The notes under the pieces were generated by a model. That model was not told the origin of the DNA. It was given only the letters and a program-made list of their open reading frames with translations, and searched no databases. Positions 17,545-25,315 of a stretch of 64,000 nt of DNA are shown here, piece by piece. The DNA is from Shimazuella kribbensis DSM 45090. GTDB lineage: Bacteria; Bacillota; Bacilli; Thermoactinomycetales; Thermoactinomycetaceae. The stretch spans positions 200,113 to 264,112 of the forward strand of contig NZ_ATZF01000004.1 of NCBI RefSeq assembly GCF_000428065.1, given 5' to 3'. Made by a program: the position numbers and the translations under genes. Position 1 is the first letter of the stretch, and every line of letters starts with the position of its first letter.

Positions 17545-18792
17545 TTATTCCCTTATCTGCCCCTCACCACGAATCAAATATTTATAACTAGTCAATTCCT
17601 TTAATCCCATTGGCCCACGTGCATGTAGTTTTTGGGTGGATATACCGATCTCTGCCCCAAAGCCAAATTCAAAGCCATCTGTAAAGCGAGTAGAAGCATT
17701 ATGATAGACTGCGGCAGCATCTACCCGACTTAAAAATTGACTAGCAGTTGCTTGGTTATCGGTGATTATCGCCTCAGAGTGCTTGGTTCCAAAGCGATCG
17801 ATATGGGAGATGGCTTCTTCTGTATCTTTTACAATCTTGATTGCTAAGATCAGATCAAGGAATTCGGTGTCATAATCCTCATCTGTAGCGGTTTCGATCG
17901 TAAAATTTGGTAATAGCGAAACGGTTTGTTCACAACCGCGAATCGTAACACCGTTTTCTTGTAATAATGGGACTAAAATCGGAAGAAACGATGATGCGAT
18001 TTGTTCATGTACCAATAATGATTCGATCGCATTACATACAGAGGGACGTTGGACTTTCGCGTTTATTGCAATATCTAGGGCCATTTTGGGATTTGCATTT
18101 TTGTCAACATATATATGACAATTACCCACACCTGTTTCAATCACAGGAACAAGGGAATGTTCTAATACATATTGAATAAGTCCAGCTCCACCACGAGGGA
18201 TGATCAAGTCTACTTTCCCCTTGCTACGAATTAATTGTTCAATCGTATGTCTTTCAGTTTGTTGGATAATTTGGACAGCATCTACAGGTACATTTGTGTG
18301 ATGCAAACCATCTCGAAGTGCATGAACCAAAGCAATATTGGTATGGATCGCTTCTTTCCCGCCTCGCAAGATAACTGCATTCCCCGTTTTTAGTGTTAAA
18401 CCAGCCGCATCTACGGTTACATTTGGACGGGATTCGTAAATGATCCCGATCACACCAAAGGGAACACGGATTTGTTCCACTGTCAGCCCATTAGGACGCT
18501 GGATGGTTTGTATGATTTGTCCTACAGGGTCTTCTAATTCAATGATTTGTTCTAAACCGGTTATCATGTCTCGAATACGTGACTCATCTAAACGCAATCG
18601 ATCGAGTTTGGATTCTGGTAGCCCTTTTTGTATGCTGGCTTCTAAATCTTGTTCATTTGCAAGGAGAATTTTATCTCTTTGTTCCCATAATTCTTTACCA
18701 ATTTGTCGAAGTGCCTTGTTTTTTTCACCACTTGATAGTGTGATGAGTTGTTGGGAAGCTTTTTTTGCTTGTGAGGTTAGTTGGTCGAGCAA
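17545..18792 (-). CDS. proA: Gamma-glutamyl phosphate reductase
   Basis: ProA reduces gamma-glutamyl phosphate to glutamate-5-semialdehyde with NADPH, the second step of proline synthesis, in the cytoplasm. The 415-residue length is normal. Motifs include GVIGIIYESRPNVTVDAAGL near residues 110-130, the catalytic Cys in RPSVCNAIE (about 254) and ARGPMGLKELTSYKY near the C-terminus. Its start overlaps the end of proB by 16 bases, giving translational coupling. Both genes lie under a proline-type T-box, so expression should rise when tRNA-Pro is uncharged. Confidence 0.97.
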   Translation of the reverse strand: MLDQLTSQAKKASQQLITLSSGEKNKALRQIGKELWEQRDKILLANEQDLEASIQKGLPESKLDRLRLDESRIRDMITGLEQIIELEDPVGQIIQTIQRPNGLTVEQIRVPFGVIGIIYESRPNVTVDAAGLTLKTGNAVILRGGKEAIHTNIALVHALRDGLHHTNVPVDAVQIIQQTERHTIEQLIRSKGKVDLIIPRGGAGLIQYVLEHSLVPVIETGVGNCHIYVDKNANPKMALDIAINAKVQRPSVCNAIESLLVHEQIASSFLPILVPLLQENGVTIRGCEQTVSLLPNFTIETATDEDYDTEFLDLILAIKIVKDTEEAISHIDRFGTKHSEAIITDNQATASQFLSRVDAAAVYHNASTRFTDGFEFGFGAEIGISTQKLHARGPMGLKELTSYKYLIRGEGQIRE

Positions 18793-19895
18793 GAGGACAC
18801 ACTTCCTTTGTGAGTGGTTAGTAAGACAAGTTGATCACGATGTATCACTTCGGGAAGAAGTGGTAAAGGTTCTCCTTCTTGTCTTTTTTTGAGTAATTGA
18901 TCAATATCTCGTTTGGATAAATGAACAATTCCTTTGCCAATAATGCGTTTGTTGTGCTGGATTGTCACGACAGAACCTTCTAAAAAGTTTCCTTTTGTTG
19001 ATAAGATACCTGCCAACAATAAACTTGAATTTCCTTTCGTTAATGCTGTATATGCACCAGTATCCACCATTACACTTCCTTCCGCCCTTGTTCCATAGGC
19101 TATCCACGGTTTTTTCTTTCTCAATGGAGTATCAGCAGTGAAGTGAGTTCCGATTGAATTACCAGTGATGATTTGTTGTAAAACATGGGGGTGACTACTG
19201 TTTGCGATTCTTACATCTATACCTGATTGTGTTGCGATTTGGGCTGCTTGTAACTTTGTTTTCATCCCGCCCGTACCGACTTTACTGCCATTATCCCCAG
19301 CTATCTCCCACAATTCAGGTGTAATGGAACGGATTCTTCTGAGTAGTTTGGCATTTCTGTCTATTCGTGGGTTTGCGGTGTATAACCCATCGATGTCAGA
19401 TAACATCACATAGAGATCTGCTGATGCTACAAGAGAAACCAGTGCACCTAGTGTATCATTGTCTCCAAAACGAATTTCTTCTACAGCTACTGTGTCATTC
19501 TCATTAATAATAGGGATAATTCCATGATGCAAAAGAGGTTCCATCGTATTACGAATATGAATAAAACGTTTACGATCTTCGATATCCGATCGAGTGAGTA
19601 GCAATTGTGCGACTGGTATGTTTTGTTTTGCAAAGCTATCCTGATAATGTTGAATTAACACCGATTGTCCCACTGCTGCGGCTGCCTGTTTTTCAGGCAT
19701 AGTCAGAGTTGATCGATTCCAACCCAGAGCACCTACTCCAGCAGCAACAGCACCAGATGTTACAAGGATGACTTGAATATGGGACTGATGCAGGGCAGTG
19801 AGCTGTGTGACTAGTCGATCTACCTTAGATGAACTCAGGGTACCTGTTTCATCTACGAGGCTGCTGGATCCTATTTTTACAACGACTCGTTTCAG
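18777..19895 (-). CDS. proB: Glutamate 5-kinase, probable CTG start
   Basis: ProB phosphorylates glutamate with ATP to begin proline synthesis. The protein has the kinase core (KRVVVKIGSSSLVDE at the start, VTSGAVAAGVGALG near 52-65, NENDTVAVEEIRFGDND, MSDIDGLY, GTGGMKTKLQAA) and a C-terminal PUA domain (about 275-372). No ATG, GTG or TTG fits the family N-terminus. The CTG at 19895 lies 7 bases after GGGAGG and yields 372 residues, as usual. The next upstream start (ATG at 19931) lies inside the T-box terminator and would add 12 odd residues. It is led by the T-box and overlaps proA. Confidence 0.95.
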   Translation of the reverse strand: MKRVVVKIGSSSLVDETGTLSSSKVDRLVTQLTALHQSHIQVILVTSGAVAAGVGALGWNRSTLTMPEKQAAAAVGQSVLIQHYQDSFAKQNIPVAQLLLTRSDIEDRKRFIHIRNTMEPLLHHGIIPIINENDTVAVEEIRFGDNDTLGALVSLVASADLYVMLSDIDGLYTANPRIDRNAKLLRRIRSITPELWEIAGDNGSKVGTGGMKTKLQAAQIATQSGIDVRIANSSHPHVLQQIITGNSIGTHFTADTPLRKKKPWIAYGTRAEGSVMVDTGAYTALTKGNSSLLLAGILSTKGNFLEGSVVTIQHNKRIIGKGIVHLSKRDIDQLLKKRQEGEPLPLLPEVIHRDQLVLLTTHKGSVSSCSTN

Positions 19896-19924
19896 TTGGG
19901 ATCCCTCCCTTTTATAAAAATAAA

Positions 19925-20150
19925 AAGCCACTCATCCTTAAGAAGGACGAATGGCTTCGTGGTACCACCTTCATTGATTTTATAAAAATGCATATAAAAT
20001 CCACTCTAGTAGATGGTATCGGTTCTCACCGACTCGCTTTTCACGAGTAGCTCTGGAGGCGGGCTCTGTTAGGGGAGTGATAGGATTTTACAGCCAAGAA
20101 TCCTACTCTCTAAACACTCCTGTCAAACATATATCACTCCATCAATGCTT
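19925..20150 (-). promoter_or_regulatory. Proline-type T-box leader of proBA
   Basis: On the minus strand the leader has an AGAGAG motif early in stem I. A CCT codon followed by A (CCCTAACAG) sits at the expected specifier position. The T-box core AGGTGGTACCACG follows, and then a terminator stem (AGCCATTCGTCCTTC pairing with GGATGAGTGGCT) with a T-run just before proB. Uncharged tRNA-Pro would pair with the core and open the antiterminator. The specifier call (Pro) agrees with the genes downstream. Confidence 0.92.
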
Positions 20151-20198
20151 CCGACATATAGCTATGTTCCATACGATACCGAAAGTACAACCTGATTG

Positions 20199-21290
20199 TC
20201 AACTGGTTTTTGAACCAACCAAATCATTTAAAGAATGAACCCCTTTTTCTTCTAAGATAGACAATAATTCAGTATTTATCTTTCGAGCGATGGAAGGTCC
20301 TTCGTAGATCATACTGGTATACACTTGGATTAAACTTGCACCTGCACATATTTTTTCATATGCATCCATTCCGTTGAATATACCACCTACCCCAATAATC
20401 GGTATTTTTCCTGCTGTTAAAGGATAGATTTGACGGATAAATTCGGTTGATTTTTGGGTAAGAGGCTTTCCGCTCAAACCTCCTGATTCATTCACGTATG
20501 GAGACGAGTGTAAGTTTTCCCGGGAAATAGTTGTATTTGTAGCAATGATGCCGTCAATACTTGCCCCGATTGCAGTTTTAATAATATCCGTCATTTGTTC
20601 CCATGTAAGATCGGGTGCAATTTTTAAGAATACAGGTCGGTAGGAGGATGTTTCTTTTAATAGTTCATCACGTGTTGATAAAACAGAGGTTAGCAATTTT
20701 TGAAGTGCATCGACATGCTGTAAATCTCGAAGTCCTTCCGTATTGGGAGAGCTTACATTGAGTACAAAGTAATCTGCATAATCGTAAAGTGTCATCAATC
20801 CGTGCCGATAATCACTACTAGCTTGTTCGTTGGGGGTGTCTTTGTTTTTCCCTAAATTGATCCCGATAGGGATATTCGGTTTGGCTAGCGTTTGGAAAGA
20901 ATGCTTTGCATCTTCTAGACCATGATTGTTAAATCCCATTCGGTTGATGATCGCTTCATCTTTTACTAGTCGAAAAAGTCTTGGTTTTGGATTGCCGGTT
21001 TGAGGGCGAGGAGTTAACGTTCCTACTTCTACAAACCCAAATCCAAAAGCAGCGATACCATTGTAAACATTGGCATGTTTATCAAAACCTGCCGCTAAAC
21101 CAACAGGATTAGGAAAGTGAAGGCCGCAGACGGTACTTTGTAAACGTTCATCTATTACAGTAAATCTCTTTTGAATGAGATTGCGAGCACTCGGTGTACT
21201 CTGCAAGATCTGCAAGCCACGAATCGTCATCGTATGAGCTTGTTCCGCATTCATCCGAAAAAGCAATTTGCGGATCGATTTATATACCAT
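20199..21290 (-). CDS. pyrD: Dihydroorotate dehydrogenase (quinone), class 2
   Basis: Membrane-associated flavoprotein that oxidises dihydroorotate to orotate and passes electrons to quinone, in pyrimidine synthesis. The N-terminal helix pair (MVYKSIRKLLFRMNAEQAH) is the class 2 membrane-docking extension. FPNPVGLAAGFDKHA (about 57-71), NRMGFNNHG, NVSSPNTEGLR with the catalytic Ser region, and IGVGGIFNGMDA near the C-terminus mark the FMN-binding barrel. The ATG at 21290 (363 residues) has AAAGGA upstream and fits the family; an ATG 18 codons earlier lacks support. It is monocistronic. Many Bacillales carry the class 1 PyrDB/PyrK form instead, so the class is worth noting. Confidence 0.95.
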   Translation of the reverse strand: MVYKSIRKLLFRMNAEQAHTMTIRGLQILQSTPSARNLIQKRFTVIDERLQSTVCGLHFPNPVGLAAGFDKHANVYNGIAAFGFGFVEVGTLTPRPQTGNPKPRLFRLVKDEAIINRMGFNNHGLEDAKHSFQTLAKPNIPIGINLGKNKDTPNEQASSDYRHGLMTLYDYADYFVLNVSSPNTEGLRDLQHVDALQKLLTSVLSTRDELLKETSSYRPVFLKIAPDLTWEQMTDIIKTAIGASIDGIIATNTTISRENLHSSPYVNESGGLSGKPLTQKSTEFIRQIYPLTAGKIPIIGVGGIFNGMDAYEKICAGASLIQVYTSMIYEGPSIARKINTELLSILEEKGVHSLNDLVGSKTS

Positions 21291-21440
21291 AGGAAAGCGT
21301 CCTTTCTTTGCAACATATCTAAAGTAGCATACCATAGAATTCATCTTGACGAAAAACTACTTTATGATGGAAAGAGTTGAAGGAATGGCGGCAATATGAT
21401 TCGGAAGGTTCCTATTTCTGGGGCTATATGTAGAAATTAT

Positions 21441-21532
21441 AGATTCGTGTAATCTAAAGATTAAAAAGGAAAAATTGCGAGAATTTGATTTAAAATATAA
21501 AGAATATTAGGAAATGAGATAAGGTGTGGGAC
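21441..21532 (+). repeat. Diverged leader repeat, copy 1
   Basis: About 90 bases align with 23529-23617, sharing blocks such as AAAAAGGAAAAA, TGCGAGA, TTAAAATAT and AAGGTGTGGGAC. Each copy ends at the same point, followed here by a small hydrophobic frame. It may be the upstream region of a duplicated small gene. Confidence 0.6.
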
Positions 21533-21533
21533 A

Positions 21534-21710
21534 CTGATCACATTAGCAACAGGTCTAGTATTGGGGGCAGCACTCTGGTTTATAGCATGTGCATTAGAAA
21601 AGAAAAAAGCAATGCAACAAACAGTTGTATATCCAAGTAATCAAGAGGCATGGACAATTATGAAGACTAATGAAAAAGTTAGTCCTTTCTTTTTTACCCT
21701 TTGTGGATGA
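21534..21710 (+). CDS. Possible small membrane protein, non-standard start
   Basis: A 58-residue frame reads ITLATGLVLGAALWFIACAL, one clear membrane helix, then a basic stretch and a neutral tail. It has no ATG, GTG or TTG start. A CTG at 21534 follows AAGGTG by 8-9 bases. It lies directly after the diverged leader repeat and before a strong inverted repeat. It could be a real small membrane peptide, or a relic of a larger gene. I do not recognise it. Confidence 0.35.
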   Translation: MITLATGLVLGAALWFIACALEKKKAMQQTVVYPSNQEAWTIMKTNEKVSPFFFTLCG

Positions 21711-21715
21711 AGGCA

Positions 21716-21764
21716 TTTAAGGAATAGATCCTCCGTTCAATAAACTGGGGATCTATTCCTTAAA
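21716..21764. terminator. Long perfect inverted repeat
   Basis: TTTAAGGAATAGATCC (21716-21731) and GGATCTATTCCTTAAA (21749-21764) form a perfect 16-bp stem around 17 bases. It could be a terminator for the small hydrophobic frame, though the T-run is short, or a mobile-element end. Confidence 0.55.
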
Positions 21765-21976
21765 CAATCTGAAGGACTAGCAACAACGCTGTCACTGTGC
21801 CTGTGTAAAAATAGACCGATTTGAAATGGATATTGGTCTATTATCCATTTATTAGCCAAATTACGGTTCGTCGTTCGGATGCCGGTTTTACCTATCGGTT
21901 GAAAATCTCAATGGAATATTCCGAATAAATGATATTATAGATATGTTGATAAACTCACAAATTAGGAGGGTTTCCC

Positions 21977-22093
21977 ATCGAAAAAATTATCCTGATTCCA
22001 AGCGAATGGAACACTACGGAAGAAAATTTGACCTTTATAATAACGGAGTTGCAAACTTAGATAATCGAAAAGAGGGATAACCCCTCTTTTTTT
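21977..22093 (+). other. Tiny frame with ribosome site and terminator but ATC in start position
   Basis: AGGAGGG lies 6 bases before ATCGAAAAAATT, a 27-codon frame (EKIILIPSEWNTTEENLTFI) ending at 22060. A hairpin terminator, AAAAGAGGG/CCCCTCTTTTTTT (22068-22093), follows. An ATC start is very rare, so this may be a peptide gene inactivated by ATG to ATC, or a leader. The rest of 21765-22212 shows no gene; the 15-mer CGGTTCGTCGTTCGG at 21864-21878 also occurs near 10.3 kb. Confidence 0.35.
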
Positions 22094-22212
22094 GTGCCAT
22101 CAGATAGATGACATAATATGGTTCGATTACCCTTCAGTAGCCGTTTGCTGTTTTCTCGTCCCCAGTAAATACTTGACATAAGTTAGTAGTTAAAAAAATC
22201 TGTTATCTGTTT

Positions 22213-22431
22213 TTATTGAGTGTCTTCGTCACTTTTGTACTCCAAAATATCACCTGGCTGACAATCCAAAGTCTTACATATCGCTTCTAATGTTGAAAAA
22301 CGAACCGCTTTTGCTTTTCCATTTTTCAGAATGGAAAGATTCGCCATAGTAATTCCAACCCTCTCCGAAAGTTCTGTTACACTCATTTTCCTTTTTGCCA
22401 ACATCACATCAACATTGATGATAATCGCCAT
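22213..22431 (-). CDS. XRE-family HTH regulator (DUF2975 partner)
   Basis: This 72-residue protein is a bare Cro/C1-type helix-turn-helix (MLAKRKMSVTELSERVGITM, NLSILKNGKAKAVRFSTLEA, CKTLDCQPGDILEY). Proteins of this kind are regularly encoded next to DUF2975 membrane proteins, as here: the membrane gene ends 9 bases upstream on the same strand. The pair probably forms one transcript in which the membrane protein modulates or senses for the regulator; that role is inference. Confidence 0.92.
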   Translation of the reverse strand: MAIIINVDVMLAKRKMSVTELSERVGITMANLSILKNGKAKAVRFSTLEAICKTLDCQPGDILEYKSDEDTQ

Positions 22432-22440
22432 GATATCACC

Positions 22441-22929
22441 TCAGATCGTTAAATCATTTTCTGATTTTATATTAATAGCTTCTTGTAAAAGTCTTTGGAG
22501 AACAGCAGCAAAAACGGCGATCGCCATAGAGGCGAAAATAATGACCAATCCGATTGGTATGATACTTGGAGGGTCAACTCTTTCAGCCATGAGATAGTAG
22601 AGTGGCATACCTAGCAGGTACAAGGTACTGATCGTAATGGCACAGTATTTTATATTCTTTAAAGCCTTTACCGATAATTCCGAGAACGCTTGGTTTTTAT
22701 CAATATAGCTTAAAAGTTTAAAAGCTTGATACAGAGCAAAGTAAAAAGGTATCGCTGCCGCGTACATATCGATTAAAACGAGAGATTTCATATAAGCAAT
22801 ATCTGGATACAATTCTCCAGCAAAATTCCCGAACTTAGGCACCAAAAATATGCACAATGCAAGAACAGGGATTCCAACCAGAAAAATAATTACCTTTAAG
22901 AAAGTGGTTGAGCCTCGCTTAACATTCAT
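22441..22929 (-). CDS. DUF2975 family membrane protein
   Basis: This 162-residue integral membrane protein has four predicted helices (about residues 12-34, 50-72, 92-112 and 120-145). The cytoplasmic segment YIDKNQAFSELSVKALKNIK between helices 2 and 3 is the DUF2975 hallmark. Function is unknown. Its stop is 9 bases before the XRE regulator gene on the same strand. The conserved pairing suggests a two-protein membrane sensor/regulator unit. Confidence 0.9.
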   Translation of the reverse strand: MNVKRGSTTFLKVIIFLVGIPVLALCIFLVPKFGNFAGELYPDIAYMKSLVLIDMYAAAIPFYFALYQAFKLLSYIDKNQAFSELSVKALKNIKYCAITISTLYLLGMPLYYLMAERVDPPSIIPIGLVIIFASMAIAVFAAVLQRLLQEAINIKSENDLTI

Positions 22930-23108
22930 TTAAAGCACCTCACTGATTTAATGATAAAATGACTCTAACACATAATTTATTGTTTTACAATAAACTCATA
23001 TCGTTTTTAATTATATTATTATTGTTATTAGGATAGAGGAAGCGAAGGCCTATTTTGGAGCCATCTCAAATAAAAACAGCTGCGCCGCTCACTCTTTAGA
23101 ACCTGTAG

Positions 23109-23494
23109 TGCGACGAGGGGACGGTTCTCTTGTCGCATCTTCCCTCTTATGAAAAGTAATACGGATAACTCTAGTTGAGCAAAATCTGCTCGATATGTGT
23201 GTTTTCCTTGACTACCCATCTGAACAAATGGGAAGCTACAGTCAAGTATAGCGAGATTAGAAACACAGCGATGTTGGGAGGCTTTTGTCGTTCAAGGTGC
23301 ATATCCCCTGACGGGATTATTTGTATCTGTTTTTCTCAAGTAGAGTAATAAGATAGTTTCCAAAGGTGGTGGAAATGCCTAGATATCGGAGAGAAGAGAG
23401 TGAGAAAGGTTATATGACATGAAAATGGGGGGAGTAGATAGAATGTTATTTTTTGAGAGTGCGACAAGAGAACCGTCCCCCATGCCGCACTGAG
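23109..23494 (+). mobile_element. Internally deleted REP/RAYT element
   Basis: The left end is the palindrome TGCGACGAGGGGACGGTTCT continuing to CTTGTCGCA (23109-23137). The right end is its inverted copy GCGACAAGAGAACCGTCCCC (23461-23480). Between them lies a conserved tail shared with the repeats at 29.1 and 32.1 kb. A frame at 23375-23422 reads MPRYRREESEKGYMT then stop, which resembles the N-terminus of REP-associated tyrosine transposases (MPRxxRxxSExGxYH; recollected family pattern). The catalytic body is missing, so this is a non-autonomous derivative of a RAYT element. Confidence 0.7.
23375..23422 (+). pseudogene. N-terminal remnant of a REP-associated transposase
   Basis: GGTGG lies a few bases before ATG, followed by MPRYRREESEKGYMT and TGA. 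RAYT/TnpA_REP proteins begin with a similar basic stretch before YHVxxRG. The HxH and Tyr active-site regions are gone; only about 40 bases remain before the right-end repeat. Confidence 0.6.
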
Positions 23495-23528
23495 GAGGGA
23501 GGAAAAGCAGAGGAAGAAGTGGAATTTA

Positions 23529-23617
23529 ATCCGTGCAATCTTTAAATGAAAAAGGAAAAAGTGCGAGAGTTCGTCTTAAAATATATTTAATATTCAGAAA
23601 TAAAATAAGGTGTGGGA
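23529..23617 (+). repeat. Diverged leader repeat, copy 2
   Basis: Matches 21441-21532 over about 90 bases up to AAGGTGTGGGAC. Here the sequence after that point is the GC-rich island D instead of the small hydrophobic frame, so the island junction lies at about 23618. A short frame MKKEKVREFVLKYI occurs inside. Confidence 0.6.
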
Positions 23618-23619
23618 CT

Positions 23620-23641
23620 CTTCTCGCTGGTTTGCGAGAGA
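23620..23641 (-). terminator. GC-rich hairpin after island D gene
   Basis: On the minus strand TCTCGC and GCGAGA pair around AAACCA, flanked by partly pairing bases, about 25 bases after the stop of the island D gene. There is no T-run, so the terminator call is tentative. Confidence 0.45.
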
Positions 23642-23664
23642 GCCCCCCCAACAGTGCCCATCGG

Positions 23665-24189
23665 CTAGGCAGAAGGACGGGAATTCGGCCGCCGCATGGA
23701 ATAACCTGTCGCCAAACCGACTGCACAAACGGCAACGCCAGTGTATCCGTAGTGTTTCACAGTATCCTCACTGGAGAGGTACTTCATCTCGAGTTTTCCT
23801 CCCTTGAGGATCGTCACCTTGTTGGTGACGATCGTAAACTCGCGGGAAAGCATTCTCTCGCCTTGTCCCTTCTCGAAACGCCGCACCATGTGCCACTCGT
23901 TCTTTCCCTTGCGGGTCAGCTCGAGGGTGCCATCGGCGAAGGTTTCGTCGCTCATGGTGGTGAGCCACTCGGCGGTGAGCTCCGTCTCGAAGACAGTGAT
24001 CTTCGGGGACCTGATGGTGCCGTAGTTCGTGCCGGTGAACATGACTTCGACAAACGAGGTGATGATGCTGTAGTTCCTACCGAGGATCTTGGCTCCGGCA
24101 TACGAAGTGACGTTGGCGTGATTGTCGCCGACGAGGAAGAACCTCCAGCAGCGCCGGTTCCTGTTGTTCGGGCCCTTGGTTACCTTCAT
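23665..24189 (-). CDS. GC-rich orphan protein (island D)
   Basis: I do not recognise this 174-residue protein. It begins MKVTKGPNNRNRRCWRFFLV, is basic at the N-terminus and beta-rich in the middle, and has a moderately hydrophobic stretch near the C-terminus (YGYTGVAVCAVGLATGY). AGGAAGG lies 8 bases before the ATG at 24189; a start 17 codons upstream would read through the ribosome site. Codon use is GC-rich, unlike neighbours. A host-like TATAAT box near 24249-24254 and a TGAAGCA-TTCG-TGCTTCA hairpin lie just upstream, so it may be transcribed. A longer plus-strand frame over the same DNA is a shadow. Confidence 0.72.
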   Translation of the reverse strand: MKVTKGPNNRNRRCWRFFLVGDNHANVTSYAGAKILGRNYSIITSFVEVMFTGTNYGTIRSPKITVFETELTAEWLTTMSDETFADGTLELTRKGKNEWHMVRRFEKGQGERMLSREFTIVTNKVTILKGGKLEMKYLSSEDTVKHYGYTGVAVCAVGLATGYSMRRPNSRPSA

Positions 24190-24498
24190 GTGGTTGTGCC
24201 TTCCTGTGTGCACTGTTGTGGTGAAGCACGAATGCTTCAATTTAGCTATATTATATCAGATTTATTTATAAATCTTGCAAAATGGATAGGATGATTCAAC
24301 GGGAATGAGTAGTAAGAAGCTAGGGGGAATAAAAAAAGACTGTTCTTATTCAGATCAGCCTCCAAATGGTAGGGGGTAAAATGTTGGTTTTTACAATTTA
24401 AAGGAGAATTAAGGTATAAGATATGTCATTTTCCAATTTTCTATCAACCTACCATTTTTCTATGTTATGATTTTCCCATATCAACAGGGGAGTGTACC
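24190..24498. other. Gene-free interval between island D and DUF2690 gene
   Basis: It holds a small hairpin (24222-24239, perfect 7-bp stem with a TTCG-type loop) and a TATAAT on the minus strand that could drive the island D gene. The remaining AT-rich sequence should carry the promoter of the DUF2690 gene. No other gene seen. Confidence 0.5.
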
Positions 24499-25026
24499 AT
24501 GTACATGAATAAATCACTGAATATTATATCTATTATGGTTTTAGCACTTGTGTTTGTTTTTAGTTTTTCTATTTCGGAATCCTTCGCAAAAGATTATAAC
24601 TTTACCAATCCTTACAAATCAGGCTGTTCCAAACATAGTAAGGTAGTGCATCAAGCTACCGTTTATTCTTACGACTTTAAGAAGAACAAAAAAGGAAAGA
24701 GAATTGGAACAAACTTTTTATACTACAGCAGTAGTTGTAAAACAATGTGGTCTAAAGTGGTGCTCAGCAAACCAGCACCATTTAACAAGTATGCACAAGC
24801 GATGATAAGTCCTACTAAAGGTACTTTTAAGGATGGTTCGAGTGGTCGTTACTGTGGTAGTCCAGGTGGTAATGGCATTATTATGAAAGGACAAACCTCT
24901 TGCTACACCCCTCAGGTCGATCATAAAAGTTCTCGGAAAGGTTCTGTTGAAATATACGAACATGATGATGTATGGTTGGGTTCAGGTGGGAGTGCGTATA
25001 TAACTGGAGAAACAAAATCATATTAA
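24499..25026 (+). CDS. Secreted DUF2690-like protein
   Basis: This 175-residue protein has a clear signal peptide: basic MNKSLN, hydrophobic core IISIMVLALVFVFSFSISES, then cleavage near SFAKD at about residue 30. The mature part has six cysteines (GCSKH, SSSCK, RYCGS, TSCYT among them) and the pattern YKSGCS...YYSSSCKTMWSKV, which resembles DUF2690, a small secreted domain of Firmicutes and Actinobacteria. Function is unknown. GGGGAG precedes the ATG at 24499; a second ATG two codons on is possible. A terminator follows the stop at once. Confidence 0.8.
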   Translation: MYMNKSLNIISIMVLALVFVFSFSISESFAKDYNFTNPYKSGCSKHSKVVHQATVYSYDFKKNKKGKRIGTNFLYYSSSCKTMWSKVVLSKPAPFNKYAQAMISPTKGTFKDGSSGRYCGSPGGNGIIMKGQTSCYTPQVDHKSSRKGSVEIYEHDDVWLGSGGSAYITGETKSY

Positions 25027-25032
25027 ATATAC

Positions 25033-25072
25033 AAACACCCTTATTCTCTGGATGAGACTAGGGGTGTTTTTT
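25033..25072 (+). terminator. Terminator of DUF2690 gene
   Basis: AAACACCC (25033-25040) pairs with GGGTGTTT (25062-25069), followed by T. It lies 7 bases after the stop codon. Confidence 0.75.
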
Positions 25073-25146
25073 GATTCGTTAGCAAACAATGAATTGCAAT
25101 ACCGATGAGTGCAGCAATATACCAAACGAAAAAATCATTATTTTTA

Positions 25147-25311
25147 TTACCTATTTATATGATCTGGGATTGCAAATATATCGTAACTAGTGCCTGTCAC
25201 CTGTATAGTATTCTCATCAAACTGTGTTTTAATGGCATGCAAAAGTTCAATCGTAATGAGACCATTATCCGTCTCTAAAGTTACATAGGTTACTTTCTTT
25301 GTCTCGATCAA
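25147..25311 (-). CDS. Small hypothetical protein, 54 residues
   Basis: The TTG at 25311 follows AAGGGGAG by about 10 bases and opens IETKKVTYVTLETDNGLITI, a beta-strand-rich, soluble, unrecognised protein. It starts 5 bases after the stop of the next upstream minus gene, so three small genes (25850 to 25147) appear to form one operon. Support is the ribosome site, tight spacing and host-like codons. Confidence 0.6.
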   Translation of the reverse strand: MIETKKVTYVTLETDNGLITIELLHAIKTQFDENTIQVTGTSYDIFAIPDHINR

Positions 25312-25315
25312 CGGT

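Noticed and set aside
23533-24294. Long plus-strand open frame (253 codons) over island D
   Set aside because: It runs through the repeat, the hairpin and the promoter of the minus gene and has no ribosome site; the minus frame is better supported.
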